Shown: positions 1 through 8,847 of the stretch, in pieces
Position numbering within the stretch: position 1 is the first letter of the stretch
Layout: every line of letters starts with the position of its first letter
Assembly: GCF_003202285.1 (NCBI RefSeq)
Contig: NZ_MASW01000005.1
Coordinates: forward strand, 372,001-436,000
DNA length: 64,000 nt
Direction of reading: 5' to 3'
Source: Prauserella muralis
GTDB lineage: Bacteria; Actinomycetota; Actinomycetes; Mycobacteriales; Pseudonocardiaceae
Translations under genes and position numbers: made by a program
Notes under the pieces: model-generated
Databases searched by the model: none
Seen by the model: only the letters and a program-made list of their open reading frames with translations
Told to the model about the DNA's origin: nothing

Positions 1-271
1 CGTCGTCCACGACGTCGCCGAACCGCGCGGAGGCGGCAAAGGGCAGCTCCTGGCGGAGGAACCCGACGTCCCCGCCGCCCTCGATGGTGCCCGCCTGCGG
101 CTCGTCGAGCCCGGCCAGCAGCCGCAGCAGCGTGGACTTGCCCACGCCGTTCTCGCCGACGAGGCCGAGCCGGTGCCCGGCACTGGCGGTGAGATCGAGA
201 CCGGAGAACACGACGCGGTCGCCGTAGCCGAAGGCGAGATCGTGAACACGCAGATGCACAGCAGAACTCAT
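1..271 (-). CDS. ABC-F family ATPase, N-terminal part (runs off the window)
   Basis: Only the first 90 codons are present; the rest lies before base 1. The ATG at 269-271 (read on the minus strand) opens MSSAVHLRVHDLAFGYGDRV, followed by a Walker A motif GENGVGKST near residue 45 and the segment LLRLLAGLDEPQAGTI. There is no membrane segment before the nucleotide-binding domain. The opening resembles ABC-F proteins, which are soluble twin-ATPase factors acting on ribosomes in translation or antibiotic protection. The ABC-F assignment rather than a transport ATPase is inference, because the linker and second domain are missing. Confidence 0.75.
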   Translation of the reverse strand, partial: MSSAVHLRVHDLAFGYGDRVVFSGLDLTASAGHRLGLVGENGVGKSTLLRLLAGLDEPQAGTIEGGGDVGFLRQELPFAASARFGDVVDD

Positions 272-432
272 GAAGCGACACCGACCCCAGGTAGCGAAAG
301 GGACACCCGCCGGGCGATCGCCTCGGGCGCGGGTGAGGGCTCGGTGTCAGTGCTTCATGATGCCGCCAGGCTAGCGCGGGCCCGTCGCGGCGCGCCACCG
401 GTTTTCTCGGACGCCCCGACGCGCGGGATACC

Positions 433-1266
433 GTGGACGGCGTGCCGAACCTGTACGCCACCAGCGACCTGCACGTGACACACCGCGGCAACGCGCCGCA
501 CGTGGAGAGCATCCGGCCGCAGACGCCGCAGGACTGGCTGCTGGTGGCCGGCGACGTCGGCGAGCGCATGGGGGCCGTCATCGACACGCTGGCGACCCTG
601 CGCGACCGGTTCGCGACCGTCGTCTGGGTGCCCGGCAACCACGAACTGTGGACCACGGCCAAGGATCCCGACCAGCACCGTGGCCAGGCCCGCTACGACG
701 AGCTGGTGCGCCGCTGCCGCGAGATCGGCGTGCTCACCCCGGAGGACGCGTTCCCCGTGTGGGAGCACGGGCCGCGCCCGCTGACCATCGCGCCGCTGTT
801 TCTGCTCTACGACTACAGCTGGCGCACACCCTCCGCGCACGGGCAGCCACTGGAGGAGGCGATGCGCCAGGCCAGGGACGCCGGCATCGTGTGCACCGAC
901 GAGTACTTCCTGCACCCGGAGCCGCACGACAGCCGCGCCGCGTGGTGCGCGCAGCGGCTCGAGCTCAGCGAGAAGCGGCTCGCCGAGATCCCCGCCGACC
1001 ACGGCACGGTCCTCCTGTCGCACTGGCCGCTGCACCGGCACCCCACCGAACCGCTGCGGCATCCCGAGTTCGCCATGTGGTGCGGCACCGACGAGACCGC
1101 CGACTGGCACGTGCGCTTCCGCGCCGAGATCGCCGTCTACGGCCACCTGCACATTCCCCGCACCACCCACCGCGACGGCGTCCGCTTCGAGGAGGTCTCC
1201 CTCGGCTATCCCCGCGAGTGGCGCAACCGCTCCCGCGGCGCCGTGCCCGTGCGCCGCGTCCTGTAG
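433..1266 (+). CDS. Metallophosphoesterase
   Basis: A 277-residue calcineurin-like phosphoesterase. The metal-binding motifs appear in order: D-x-H in ATSDLHVTH (about residue 12), GDVGE (about 38), GNHE in WVPGNHELW (about 72), the histidine of LLSHWPLH (about 195) and the final GHLH in VYGHLHIPRTTH (about 238). This is a soluble dimetal hydrolase; the substrate cannot be told from sequence. The GTG at 433 is used because DGVPNLYATSDLHV leads directly into the first motif; a second GTG at 442 is possible. Its last 61 bases overlap the 3' end of the convergent MFS gene. It is unlinked in function to its neighbours as far as can be seen. Confidence 0.85.
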   Translation: MDGVPNLYATSDLHVTHRGNAPHVESIRPQTPQDWLLVAGDVGERMGAVIDTLATLRDRFATVVWVPGNHELWTTAKDPDQHRGQARYDELVRRCREIGVLTPEDAFPVWEHGPRPLTIAPLFLLYDYSWRTPSAHGQPLEEAMRQARDAGIVCTDEYFLHPEPHDSRAAWCAQRLELSEKRLAEIPADHGTVLLSHWPLHRHPTEPLRHPEFAMWCGTDETADWHVRFRAEIAVYGHLHIPRTTHRDGVRFEEVSLGYPREWRNRSRGAVPVRRVL

Positions 1267-2396
1267 GCACCGCCGCGCAGCGCGAGCGCCGCCGGGGCCA
1301 CCAGCACCAGCAGCGCGGCGGGCAGCAGGAAGCCCAGCGCGGCACCGTGGTGGTAGGGCGCGGTGAACAGCGCGGGCGCCGCCGACATCCCGAGAAACCG
1401 CATCGCCTGCACGATGGAGATCGCGCCGCCCCGGCCCCGCTCCTCACCGGCGAGCACACTGCTGTTGACGCCGACGATCACCAGCTGCGCGCACACTCCC
1501 GCCAGTGACCACGTCGCCGTGGCCACCGCCGCCGAGCCGCTCAGCCCGGTCGCCGCCACCAGCACCGCACCGCCCAGCAGCCCGGAGGCCGCCGCCCAGC
1601 GCGCTCCGTAGCGGTCGCACACCGCGCCGACCAGCCGGGCGGTGAGGAAACCGGCGATGCCGAACCCGGTGAGCGCCACCCCGCGCAGGCCCGCGCCGAA
1701 TCCGAAGGCGTCCTGCAGCCGCAAGGCCACCAGGAACGTGATCCCGGACAGCGCCGCCCAGCCGACCAGCGCGACCAGGCCCGGCAGCACGATCGAGCGG
1801 CGCCACGAGTCCCGCAGCCGCGCCGGGGCACCCTGCGGCGGTGTGTCGGGCGGCAACGGGCACGCCGCGAGCACCGCCGCGACCACGGCGATACCGACGA
1901 ACGCCCACCGCCAGGACGCCTCGGCGGCCAGCCCGCCCGCCAGCGGCCCCGACGTCTGGCCCAGCGCCTGCATCGCGCCGAACAGGCCGAGCACCCTGCC
2001 CAGCCGCTCCGGCGGCGTCGTGGCGCTGAGCTTGGCCATGAGCAGCGGCATCGTGAACGCGTTCGCCGCTCCCTGCAGCCCGCGCGAGCACTGGAACAGC
2101 CAGAACCACGGGGCGAGCGCCGCCGCCAGCGACGACACGGCATACACCACGTAGGCGACGCGCACCGTGCGGGCGGGGCCCCACCGCTCGCCGAGCGTGC
2201 CCGACACCAGCATCAGCGCGGCGAACGGCAACAGGTACACCGTCAGCGACGACGCCGCCGCGGCGGCCGACACGCCGAAACTGGAGCCCAGCTCGGGTAG
2301 CACCGGGGCCACGACGCCGCCGCCGAACGGGCCCAGCAGCGCGCCGACGTACAGGGCGGACCGGGTGCGCCGCGACCCGCCTGCCCCCGCGCTCAG
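1206..2396 (-). CDS. MFS transporter, drug-exporter type, with probable CTG start
   Basis: A major facilitator superfamily protein of about 396 residues with 12 predicted hydrophobic segments; GERWGPARTV matches the loop 2-3 signature. The first in-frame ATG or GTG is at 2312, but starting there (368 residues) would cut into TM1, since the in-frame segment just upstream reads ALYVGALLGPFGGGVVAPVL. Between the upstream in-frame stop at 2541 and 2312 there is no ATG, GTG or TTG. A CTG at 2396 sits in a CTGA overlap with the stop of the PAC2 gene, the geometry of translational coupling. I therefore place the start at 2396. A frameshift or an unusual start are the alternatives. Substrate unknown; probably cotranscribed with the PAC2 gene. 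Confidence 0.75.
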   Translation of the reverse strand: MSAGAGGSRRTRSALYVGALLGPFGGGVVAPVLPELGSSFGVSAAAAASSLTVYLLPFAALMLVSGTLGERWGPARTVRVAYVVYAVSSLAAALAPWFWLFQCSRGLQGAANAFTMPLLMAKLSATTPPERLGRVLGLFGAMQALGQTSGPLAGGLAAEASWRWAFVGIAVVAAVLAACPLPPDTPPQGAPARLRDSWRRSIVLPGLVALVGWAALSGITFLVALRLQDAFGFGAGLRGVALTGFGIAGFLTARLVGAVCDRYGARWAAASGLLGGAVLVAATGLSGSAAVATATWSLAGVCAQLVIVGVNSSVLAGEERGRGGAISIVQAMRFLGMSAAPALFTAPYHHGAALGFLLPAALLVLVAPAALALRGGAYRTRRTGTAPRERLRHSRG

Positions 2397-3274
2397 CGGC
2401 CCGTGGAGCCGGGGCCGCCCGGCCTGCGGCGCCTCAGGTAACGCTCGAACTCGGCGGCGATCTTGTCCCCGCTGGCCTCGTCCAGGGTGATCTCGGCGTC
2501 GCCGCGCTCCTCCAGGGTGCGGACGTAGTCGCTGATCTCCTCATCCTCGTTGGCCATCTCGGTGACGGTGCGCTGCCACTCGTCGGCCTGCTCGGGCAGC
2601 GCGCCGAGCGGGATCTCCACGTCCAGCACGTCCTCGAGCTTGTGCAGCAGGGCCAGCGTGGCCTTCGGCGACGGCGGATGCGACACGTAGTGCGGCACCG
2701 CCGCCCACACCGACACCGCGGGAACGCCGTGCTGCACGCACACGTCCTGCAGCACGCCGGTGATGCCGGTGGGCCCCTGGTAACGGCTGCGCTCCAGCCC
2801 GTACCGGGAGGCGGCCTCGGCGTCGTAGGCGGTACCGGTGACCGGGACCGGGCGGGTGTGGGCGGTGTCGGCCAGCAGCGCGCCCAGCGTGACGACGGTG
2901 GACACCTCCAGCTGCTCGATGTGCTCCAGCAGCTCGGCACAGAACTTGCGCCACCGCATGTTCGGCTCGGGACCCTGCACCAGCACGATGTCGCGGTCGA
3001 GACCCTCGGGGCGGCAGACCGACAGTCTCGTCGTCGGCCACTCCACCCTGCGGGTGACGCCCTCCACCAGGCGCACGGTGGGCCTGGACACCTGGAAGTC
3101 GTAGTAGTCGTCCGGATCGACCTCGGCCAGTGGCTTGGCGTCCCAGTTGAGCTGGAGATGCTCGAGGGCCGTGCTCGCCGCGTCGCCCGCGTCGTTCCAG
3201 CCTTCGAACGCGGCCACCATCACCGGTTTCAACTCGGGCCGGCCGTCTGTCGCTTCGTCGGAGGGCGTGCTCAC
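2393..3274 (-). CDS. PAC2 family protein (proteasome assembly chaperone-like)
   Basis: A 293-residue member of the PAC2 (DUF75) family, the counterpart of M. tuberculosis Rv2125. Conserved stretches include PVMVAAFEGWNDAGDAAS near the N terminus, DYYDFQVSRPTV, VSTVVTLGALLADTAHTRP and the C-terminal EMANEDEEISDYVRTLEE. Eukaryotic PAC2 is a 20S assembly chaperone; in actinobacteria the role is unproven, and it lies about 20 kb from prcB here. The GTG at 3274 is chosen because a TAGGCT hexamer ends 7 nt before it, giving a leaderless start. The gene diverges from metH, and its stop overlaps the presumed start of the MFS gene. Confidence 0.88.
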   Translation of the reverse strand: MSTPSDEATDGRPELKPVMVAAFEGWNDAGDAASTALEHLQLNWDAKPLAEVDPDDYYDFQVSRPTVRLVEGVTRRVEWPTTRLSVCRPEGLDRDIVLVQGPEPNMRWRKFCAELLEHIEQLEVSTVVTLGALLADTAHTRPVPVTGTAYDAEAASRYGLERSRYQGPTGITGVLQDVCVQHGVPAVSVWAAVPHYVSHPPSPKATLALLHKLEDVLDVEIPLGALPEQADEWQRTVTEMANEDEEISDYVRTLEERGDAEITLDEASGDKIAAEFERYLRRRRPGGPGSTGR

Positions 3275-3281
3275 ACAGCCC

Positions 3282-3322
3282 AGCCTACGACCCTCCGGCG
3301 GCGAGCGCGTACGCCGTAGGCT
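3282..3322. promoter_or_regulatory. Back-to-back TAGGCT promoters for the PAC2 gene and metH
   Basis: On the minus strand TAGGCT occupies 3287-3282, 7 nt before the GTG of the PAC2 gene. On the plus strand TAGGCT occupies 3317-3322, 6 nt before the metH ATG. Both spacings put transcription start at or next to the start codon, so both mRNAs should be leaderless. No clear -35 boxes are visible. The two hexamers lie 29 bp apart, so the promoters share one short control region. Confidence 0.6.
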
Positions 3323-3328
3323 GGGTCC

Positions 3329-6300
3329 ATGCCCACCCCTTTCACCTCGCCGTTGCTGGACGCGCTCGCGACCCGCGTCGTGGTCGCCGACGGCGCGATG
3401 GGCACCGCGTTGCAGGCGCGGGACCTCACACTCGACGACTTCGCCGGGCTGGAGGGGTGCAACGAGATCCTCAACGTGACGCGGCCCGACGTGGTGCGCG
3501 CCATCCACCGCGGCTACCTGGCGGCAGGCGCGGACGCGGTGGAGACCAACACCTTCGGGGCGAACTTCGCCAACCTCGCCGAGTACGGCATCGCCGAGCG
3601 CATCTTCGAGCTGGCCGAGGCGGGCGCCCGGCTGGCCAGGGAGGCCGCGGACGAGTTCGCGACCGCGCAGGCGTCCCGGTTCGTGCTCGGGTCGGTGGGG
3701 CCGGGCACGAAGCTGCCGACGCTGGGCCACGCGCCGTTCGCCACCCTGCGCGACGCCTACCTCGAGGAGGTGCGCGGGCTGCTCGCCGGCGGCGTCGACG
3801 CCGTGATCGTCGAGACCACCCAGGACATCCTGCAGACGAAGGCGTCGATCATCGCCGCGCACCGGGCGATGGCCGCCGAGGGCCGCCGGGTGCCGATCAT
3901 CGCCTCGATCACCGTCGAGACCACCGGAACGATGCTGCTGGGCACCGAGGTGGGTGCCGCGCTGACGGCGCTGGAACCGCTGGGCATCGACGTGATCGGC
4001 CTCAACTGCGCCACCGGCCCGGCCGAGATGAGCGAGCACCTGCGGACCCTGTCCCGGCACGCCAGGGTGCCGCTGTCGGTGATGCCCAACGCCGGCCTTC
4101 CGGAGCTGGGCCCGGACGGAGCGGTCTACCCACTGGGCCCCGAGGAGCTGGCGGAGGCACTCACCGGCTTCGTCGACGAGTTCGGTGTCGGTCTCGTCGG
4201 CGGCTGCTGCGGCACCACCGACGAGCACATCCGGCAGCTGGTGGCGGCGCTGGCGCGGCGGCGGGCGGCGCGCCGCGACCCCACACCGGAGCCGGGCGTG
4301 TCGTCGCTGTACCAGGCGGTGCCGTTCCAGCAGGACGCCAGCGTGCTGGTGATCGGCGAACGCACCAACGCCAACGGCTCGAAGGCGTTCCGTGACGCCA
4401 TGCTGGAGGGCCGCTACGAGGACTGCGTGGAGATCGCGCGGGCGCAGACCCGCGACGGCGCCCACCTGCTGGACCTCTGCGTCGACTACGTGGGCCGCGA
4501 CGGCGCGGCCGACATGGCCGAGCTGGCCGGGCGGCTCGCCACGGCCTCGACCCTGCCGATCATGCTCGACTCCACCGAGCCCGAGGTGCTGCGTGCCGGG
4601 CTGGAGCGACTGGGCGGGCGGTGCGTGGTCAACTCGGTGAACTTCGAGGACGGTGACGGCCCCGGCTCCCGCTACCGGCGGGTGATGGAGCTGGTGCGCG
4701 AGCACGGCGCGGCCGTGGTGGTGATGTGCATCGACGAGGAGGGCCAGGCGCGCACCGCCGACTGGAAGGTCCGGGTGGCCTCCCGCACCATCGACGACCT
4801 CACCACCAACTGGGGCATGCACGTCGGCGACATCATCGTGGACTGCCTGACCTTCCCGATCTCCACCGGGCAGGAGGAGGTCCGCCGCGACGGCATCGAG
4901 ACGATCGAGGCCATCCGCGAGCTGAAGCGCCGTTACCCGGGCGTGCGGACCACGCTCGGCATCTCCAACATCTCCTTCGGGCTCAACGCCGCCGCCCGGC
5001 AGGTGCTGAACTCGGTGTTCCTGCACGAGTGCGTCGAGGCGGGCCTGGACACCGCGATCGTGCACGCCTCGAAGATCCTGCCGATGGCGCGCATCCCGGA
5101 CGAGCACCGGCAGGTCGCGCTCGACCTGATCTACGACCGGCGCCGGGAGGGCAGCGACCCGTACGACCCGCTGCAGGAGCTGATGCGGCTGTTCGAGGGC
5201 AAGACCGCGGCCTCCAGCCGGGCCTCCCGGGCCGAGGAGCTGGCAGGGCTGCCGCTGTTCGAGCGCCTGGAGCGGCGCATCGTCGACGGCGAGCGCAACG
5301 GCCTGGAGGCCGACCTCGACGCGGCGATGGCGGAGAAGCCGCCGCTGGAGATCATCAACGACACGCTGCTGTCCGGCATGAAGACGGTCGGCGAGCTGTT
5401 CGGCTCCGGCCAGATGCAGCTGCCGTTCGTGCTGCAGTCCGCCGAGGTGATGAAGGCCGCCGTGGCGCACCTGGAGCCGCACATGGAAAAGCAGGACTCC
5501 GGCGGCAAGGGGCGCATCGTGCTCGCCACCGTCAAGGGCGACGTGCACGACATCGGCAAGAACCTGGTGGACATCATCCTGTCCAACAACGGCTACGAGG
5601 TCATCAACCTCGGGATCAAGCAGCCAATCACGGCGATCCTCGACGCGGCGCAGGAGAACGGCGCCGACGCCATCGGCATGTCCGGCCTGCTCGTCAAGTC
5701 CACGGTGATCATGAAGGAGAACCTGGAGGAGATGAACTCGCGTGGCGTCGCGCAGCGCTGGCCGGTGCTGCTCGGCGGCGCGGCGCTGACCCGCACCTAC
5801 GTGGAGAACGACCTGTCGGAGGTCTACCAGGGCCAGGTGCGCTACGCCCGGGACGCCTTCGAGGGCCTGCGGCTGATGGACGGCATCATGGCCGTCCGGC
5901 GTGGCGAGGCCCCGGTCGCCGACCCGCAGGAGGAGGCCAGGCGCGCCGAGCGCAGGGCCCGCCGCGAGCGGTCGCTGCGCATCGCCGAGAAGCGCAGGGC
6001 CGCGCAGGCCGAGCAGGAGCCGCTGCCCGGCGGCCGGTCCGACGTCGCCACCGACGTGCCGGTGCCCGTCCCGCCGTTCTGGGGCACCCGCGTGGTCAAG
6101 GGCATCCCGGTGGCCGACTACGCGAGCTACCTCGACGAGCGCGCCACCTTCCTCGGCCAGTGGGGACTCAAGGGCGTCAAGGGCGGGGCCGGGCCCACCT
6201 ACGAGGAACTCGTCGAGTCCGAGGGCAGGCCCCGGCTGCGGTACTGGCTGGACCGGCTCGCCACCGACGGCATCCTCGCCCACGCCGCCGTGGTGTACGG

Positions 6301-6895
6301 CTACTTCCCGTGCGTGGCCGAAGGTGAGGACGTGGTGGTGCTCAGCGAGCCGCGCCCGGACACCGGCGAGGTGACGCGGTTCACCTTCCCACGGCAGAAG
6401 CGCGACCGGCGGCTGTGCCTTGCCGACTTCTACCGGCCCCGCGACCTGGCCGCCTCCGCCGGCCAGGTGGACGTGCTGCCGCTCACGCTGGTGACGATGG
6501 GTCAGCCGATCGCCGACTACGCGAACGATCTGTTCGCCCGCGACGCCTATCGCGACTACCTGGAGGTGCACGGCCTCGGCGTGCAGCTCACCGAGGCGCT
6601 GGCGGAGTACTGGCACCGCCGCGTTCGCCAGGAACTGCGTTTCGCGACCGGCTCCGCCGTTTCCGACGAGGACCCCGCCGATATCGAGGAATTCTTCCGC
6701 CTCGGTTACCGTGGCGCCCGGTTCTCACTCGGTTACGGGGCGTGCCCGAATCTGGAGGATCGCGCGAAAATCGTGGATCTGCTGCAGCCGGGCAGAATCG
6801 GCGTGAAATTGTCCGAGGAATTCCAGCTGCATCCGGAGCAATCCACCGACGCCATTGTCGCCCACCACCCCGAGGCCAAGTACTTCAACACGTGA
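3329..6895 (+). CDS. metH: Cobalamin-dependent methionine synthase
   Basis: 5-methyltetrahydrofolate-homocysteine methyltransferase, 1188 residues, close to the ~1190-1230 usual for MetH. Four modules are present: the homocysteine domain (about 1-310) with zinc ligands Cys227 (GLNCATG), Cys293 and Cys294 (GGCCGTT); the pterin-binding domain (about 325-620, VIGERTNANG and LDLCVDYVGRDG); the B12 cap and Rossmann domain (about 640-880) with DVHDIGKN, His740 being the cobalt ligand; and the AdoMet reactivation domain (about 890-1188). A charged linker lies near residues 868-895. The ATG at 3329 follows TAGGCT by 6 nt. No room exists for a cobalamin riboswitch upstream. The HAD gene follows 9 bp later and is probably cotranscribed. 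Confidence 0.97.
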   Translation: MPTPFTSPLLDALATRVVVADGAMGTALQARDLTLDDFAGLEGCNEILNVTRPDVVRAIHRGYLAAGADAVETNTFGANFANLAEYGIAERIFELAEAGARLAREAADEFATAQASRFVLGSVGPGTKLPTLGHAPFATLRDAYLEEVRGLLAGGVDAVIVETTQDILQTKASIIAAHRAMAAEGRRVPIIASITVETTGTMLLGTEVGAALTALEPLGIDVIGLNCATGPAEMSEHLRTLSRHARVPLSVMPNAGLPELGPDGAVYPLGPEELAEALTGFVDEFGVGLVGGCCGTTDEHIRQLVAALARRRAARRDPTPEPGVSSLYQAVPFQQDASVLVIGERTNANGSKAFRDAMLEGRYEDCVEIARAQTRDGAHLLDLCVDYVGRDGAADMAELAGRLATASTLPIMLDSTEPEVLRAGLERLGGRCVVNSVNFEDGDGPGSRYRRVMELVREHGAAVVVMCIDEEGQARTADWKVRVASRTIDDLTTNWGMHVGDIIVDCLTFPISTGQEEVRRDGIETIEAIRELKRRYPGVRTTLGISNISFGLNAAARQVLNSVFLHECVEAGLDTAIVHASKILPMARIPDEHRQVALDLIYDRRREGSDPYDPLQELMRLFEGKTAASSRASRAEELAGLPLFERLERRIVDGERNGLEADLDAAMAEKPPLEIINDTLLSGMKTVGELFGSGQMQLPFVLQSAEVMKAAVAHLEPHMEKQDSGGKGRIVLATVKGDVHDIGKNLVDIILSNNGYEVINLGIKQPITAILDAAQENGADAIGMSGLLVKSTVIMKENLEEMNSRGVAQRWPVLLGGAALTRTYVENDLSEVYQGQVRYARDAFEGLRLMDGIMAVRRGEAPVADPQEEARRAERRARRERSLRIAEKRRAAQAEQEPLPGGRSDVATDVPVPVPPFWGTRVVKGIPVADYASYLDERATFLGQWGLKGVKGGAGPTYEELVESEGRPRLRYWLDRLATDGILAHAAVVYGYFPCVAEGEDVVVLSEPRPDTGEVTRFTFPRQKRDRRLCLADFYRPRDLAASAGQVDVLPLTLVTMGQPIADYANDLFARDAYRDYLEVHGLGVQLTEALAEYWHRRVRQELRFATGSAVSDEDPADIEEFFRLGYRGARFSLGYGACPNLEDRAKIVDLLQPGRIGVKLSEEFQLHPEQSTDAIVAHHPEAKYFNT

Positions 6896-6904
6896 GGAGA
6901 GACC

Positions 6905-7591
6905 GTGACTGAGCCGTCCGCTGTGGACGGTCCCGCCGCCGTGCTGTGGGACATGGACGGAACGCTCGTCGATTCCGAGAAGCTGTGGGATGTCGTGCTC
7001 TACGAGGCGGCGGGCTGGCTCGGCGGCGAGCTGGCCGCCGAACAGCGGGCCTCGCTGGTCGGTTCGAACATGGACACGACCGCCCGGTACCTGCTCGCCC
7101 ACACCGGCAGGACGGTGACCGACGGCGCGATCGGCGAGGTGTCGGAGTGGATGCGCCGCCGCACCGCCGCGCTGTTCTCCGACGAACTGCCGTGGCGGCC
7201 CGGCGCGCGCGAGGCGCTGGTGTCGGCGCGCAGGGCCGGGTTGCCGTGCGCGCTGGTGACCTCCACCGAGCGTTCGCTGACGGAGCTGGCGCTGAACACG
7301 ATCGGCCGCGAGTTCTTCGCCGTGACGGTCTGCGGCGACGAGGTGGACGGCCTCAACAAGCCGCATCCCGAGCCCTATCTGCGGGCCGCCCGGCTGCTCG
7401 GCGCCGACCCGGAGTCCTGCGTGGCGGTGGAGGACTCCCCGGTGGGCGCCGAGTCCGCGGTGGCGGCGGGCTGCACGGTGCTGGTGGTGCCCGGCGAGGT
7501 GGCCGTGCCGCCCGGCGTGCGGCGCACGTTCCGCACCTCGCTCGTCGGCGTGGACGCCCACACGCTCGCCGAGCTGGCCCGCGCGGTCTGA
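6905..7591 (+). CDS. HAD-IA family phosphatase (beta-phosphoglucomutase-like)
   Basis: A 228-residue haloacid dehalogenase hydrolase. Motif I is DMDGTLVDSE near residue 17, with the nucleophile in the first Asp; motif II is the Thr/Ser of ALVTSTERS; motif III Lys is in LNKPHPEPYL; motif IV is VAVEDSPVGAESAVAAG. The alpha-helical cap between motifs I and II places it in subfamily IA. It begins 9 bp after metH with GAGGAGAG before GTG at 6905, so it is probably cotranscribed with metH. The substrate is not evident; similar proteins dephosphorylate sugar phosphates. Confidence 0.88.
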   Translation: MTEPSAVDGPAAVLWDMDGTLVDSEKLWDVVLYEAAGWLGGELAAEQRASLVGSNMDTTARYLLAHTGRTVTDGAIGEVSEWMRRRTAALFSDELPWRPGAREALVSARRAGLPCALVTSTERSLTELALNTIGREFFAVTVCGDEVDGLNKPHPEPYLRAARLLGADPESCVAVEDSPVGAESAVAAGCTVLVVPGEVAVPPGVRRTFRTSLVGVDAHTLAELARAV

Positions 7592-7596
7592 CGGGC

Positions 7597-8403
7597 TCAG
7601 GGCAGCAGTTCCTCGCCGATGTCGGCCTGTTTGGTGCCCACGAGCGCCACGTAGTGCAGCGGGTTGCCGCGCACGTCGAGCCGGTGCCGGTAGCGCTCGG
7701 TCGCCCGGACGTGCAGCACGCCCGCGTCGCGGCACGCGGTGATGAGCCGGGCGAACCCGGAGGTGTCGTCGTCGGAGAGGAACCGGTCCTTGATGGTGAA
7801 GGCGATCCAGCCGCCGTCGGCGACGAGGTTGAACGCGGCGCGGAACGCCCGCGGTGGGATGTCGGCGTAGCCCAGCGCCGCGACGCACGACAGCGCGTTG
7901 AACCGGCACGCCAGCAACGTGTCGTGCTCGGCGGGCGACAGGGCCGTCAGGTCCGCCACGTGGTAGTCGTCGTAGACCTCGGGCCGGTCGCGCAGGGCCG
8001 CCTGTTTCGCCTCGGGCAGGATGTCGACGCCGACGAGGAAGCCCGCACCCACGGTGCGCAGCTGCTCGCCGACGAGGCCGTTGCCCGCGCCCAGATCCAG
8101 CACCCGCAGCGACGAGGCGGTGACGCCGTCCTGCTGGATCTGCTCCTTCAGGAGCTTGCCGACGACGTCGGGGGAGCGACAGTCCAAAATGTCATGGAAA
8201 AGCTGCTCGTAGAGTCCCGGAACCGCGAAGATCCGGTCGTAGTCGTGGAAGCGCATGCGCCGCCACTCGCCGTCGAGCAGAACGGAGCAGTACTCGGAAT
8301 CCTGGTCGAACACGTCCGCCCGCTCGGGCAGCCGGATTTCGAGTTTCGTGCGATGCCGGATGGAAGGGCCGTCGTTTCCGTCGGGTAACTTCCTGTTGGC
8401 CAT
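7597..8403 (-). CDS. Class I SAM-dependent methyltransferase
   Basis: A 268-residue protein with the Rossmann motif [16 protein letters not shown] (about residue 100), an acidic motif II region ([11 protein letters not shown]), VADLTAL, and a post-motif III segment [13 protein letters not shown]. The N-terminal ~90 residues ([34 protein letters not shown]) precede the fold and probably shape substrate binding. The ATG at 8403 is preferred over an upstream in-frame ATG at 8478 because GGAAGG precedes it by about 8 nt. It converges on the HAD gene with a 5-bp gap and diverges from hisE. The substrate is not recognised. Confidence 0.82.
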   Translation of the reverse strand: MANRKLPDGNDGPSIRHRTKLEIRLPERADVFDQDSEYCSVLLDGEWRRMRFHDYDRIFAVPGLYEQLFHDILDCRSPDVVGKLLKEQIQQDGVTASSLRVLDLGAGNGLVGEQLRTVGAGFLVGVDILPEAKQAALRDRPEVYDDYHVADLTALSPAEHDTLLACRFNALSCVAALGYADIPPRAFRAAFNLVADGGWIAFTIKDRFLSDDDTSGFARLITACRDAGVLHVRATERYRHRLDVRGNPLHYVALVGTKQADIGEELLP

Positions 8404-8554
8404 ATCACAACCTTCCCGTGCTCGATTCGGTGCTGGGCCTTGCCAATTCAGCAAAGTGCATTCCGCGGGCCAAGTCAACCGATCCGGTGAGCAGCATGGG
8501 CCGCGGCGAACCCGGAGGCCAGCGGGTTACCGGCAGATGGAAGGATTCAGGCTC

Positions 8555-8818
8555 GTGAAGACCTTCGACGAGCTGTACGCCGAGCTGGCCGAACGCGCAC
8601 GCACCCGTCCGGCGGGTTCCGGCACCGTCGCGGCGCTGGACGCCGGGGTGCACGCCCAGGGCAAGAAGGTGCTGGAGGAGGCGGGCGAGGTCTGGATCGC
8701 CGCCGAGCACGAGTCCGACGAGCGGCTGGCCGAGGAGATCTCGCAGCTGCTCTACCGTGTGCAGGTGCTGATGCTGGGTCGGGGAGTCTCGATCGAGGAC
8801 GTGTACCGCTACCTGTGA
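8555..8818 (+). CDS. hisE: Phosphoribosyl-ATP pyrophosphatase
   Basis: Second step of histidine synthesis: hydrolysis of phosphoribosyl-ATP to phosphoribosyl-AMP. The 87-residue protein shows the MazG-like helical core with metal-binding acidic motif [19 protein letters not shown] and [15 protein letters not shown]. The GTG at 8555 is chosen because GGAAGG lies about 10 nt upstream; an in-frame ATG at 8537 would give 93 residues, the length of the mycobacterial HisE, so it remains possible. It is separate from HisI, as in mycobacteria. hisG follows after 29 bp, forming a hisEG operon. Confidence 0.94.
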   Translation: MKTFDELYAELAERARTRPAGSGTVAALDAGVHAQGKKVLEEAGEVWIAAEHESDERLAEEISQLLYRVQVLMLGRGVSIEDVYRYL

Positions 8819-8847
8819 GGGAGCGGGCAGGAAGAGGAGAGGGAGTC

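Noticed and set aside
3275-3328. Cobalamin or SAM riboswitch before metH
   Set aside because: Only 54 bp separate the divergent starts, and the promoter hexamer leaves essentially no leader.
2393-6616. Very long minus-strand open frame antisense to metH (over 1,000 codons)
   Set aside because: Composition is His/Arg/Gly/Gln-rich with no domain; it is the antisense shadow of metH in 72% GC DNA. Only its distal part, 2393-3274, is a real gene.
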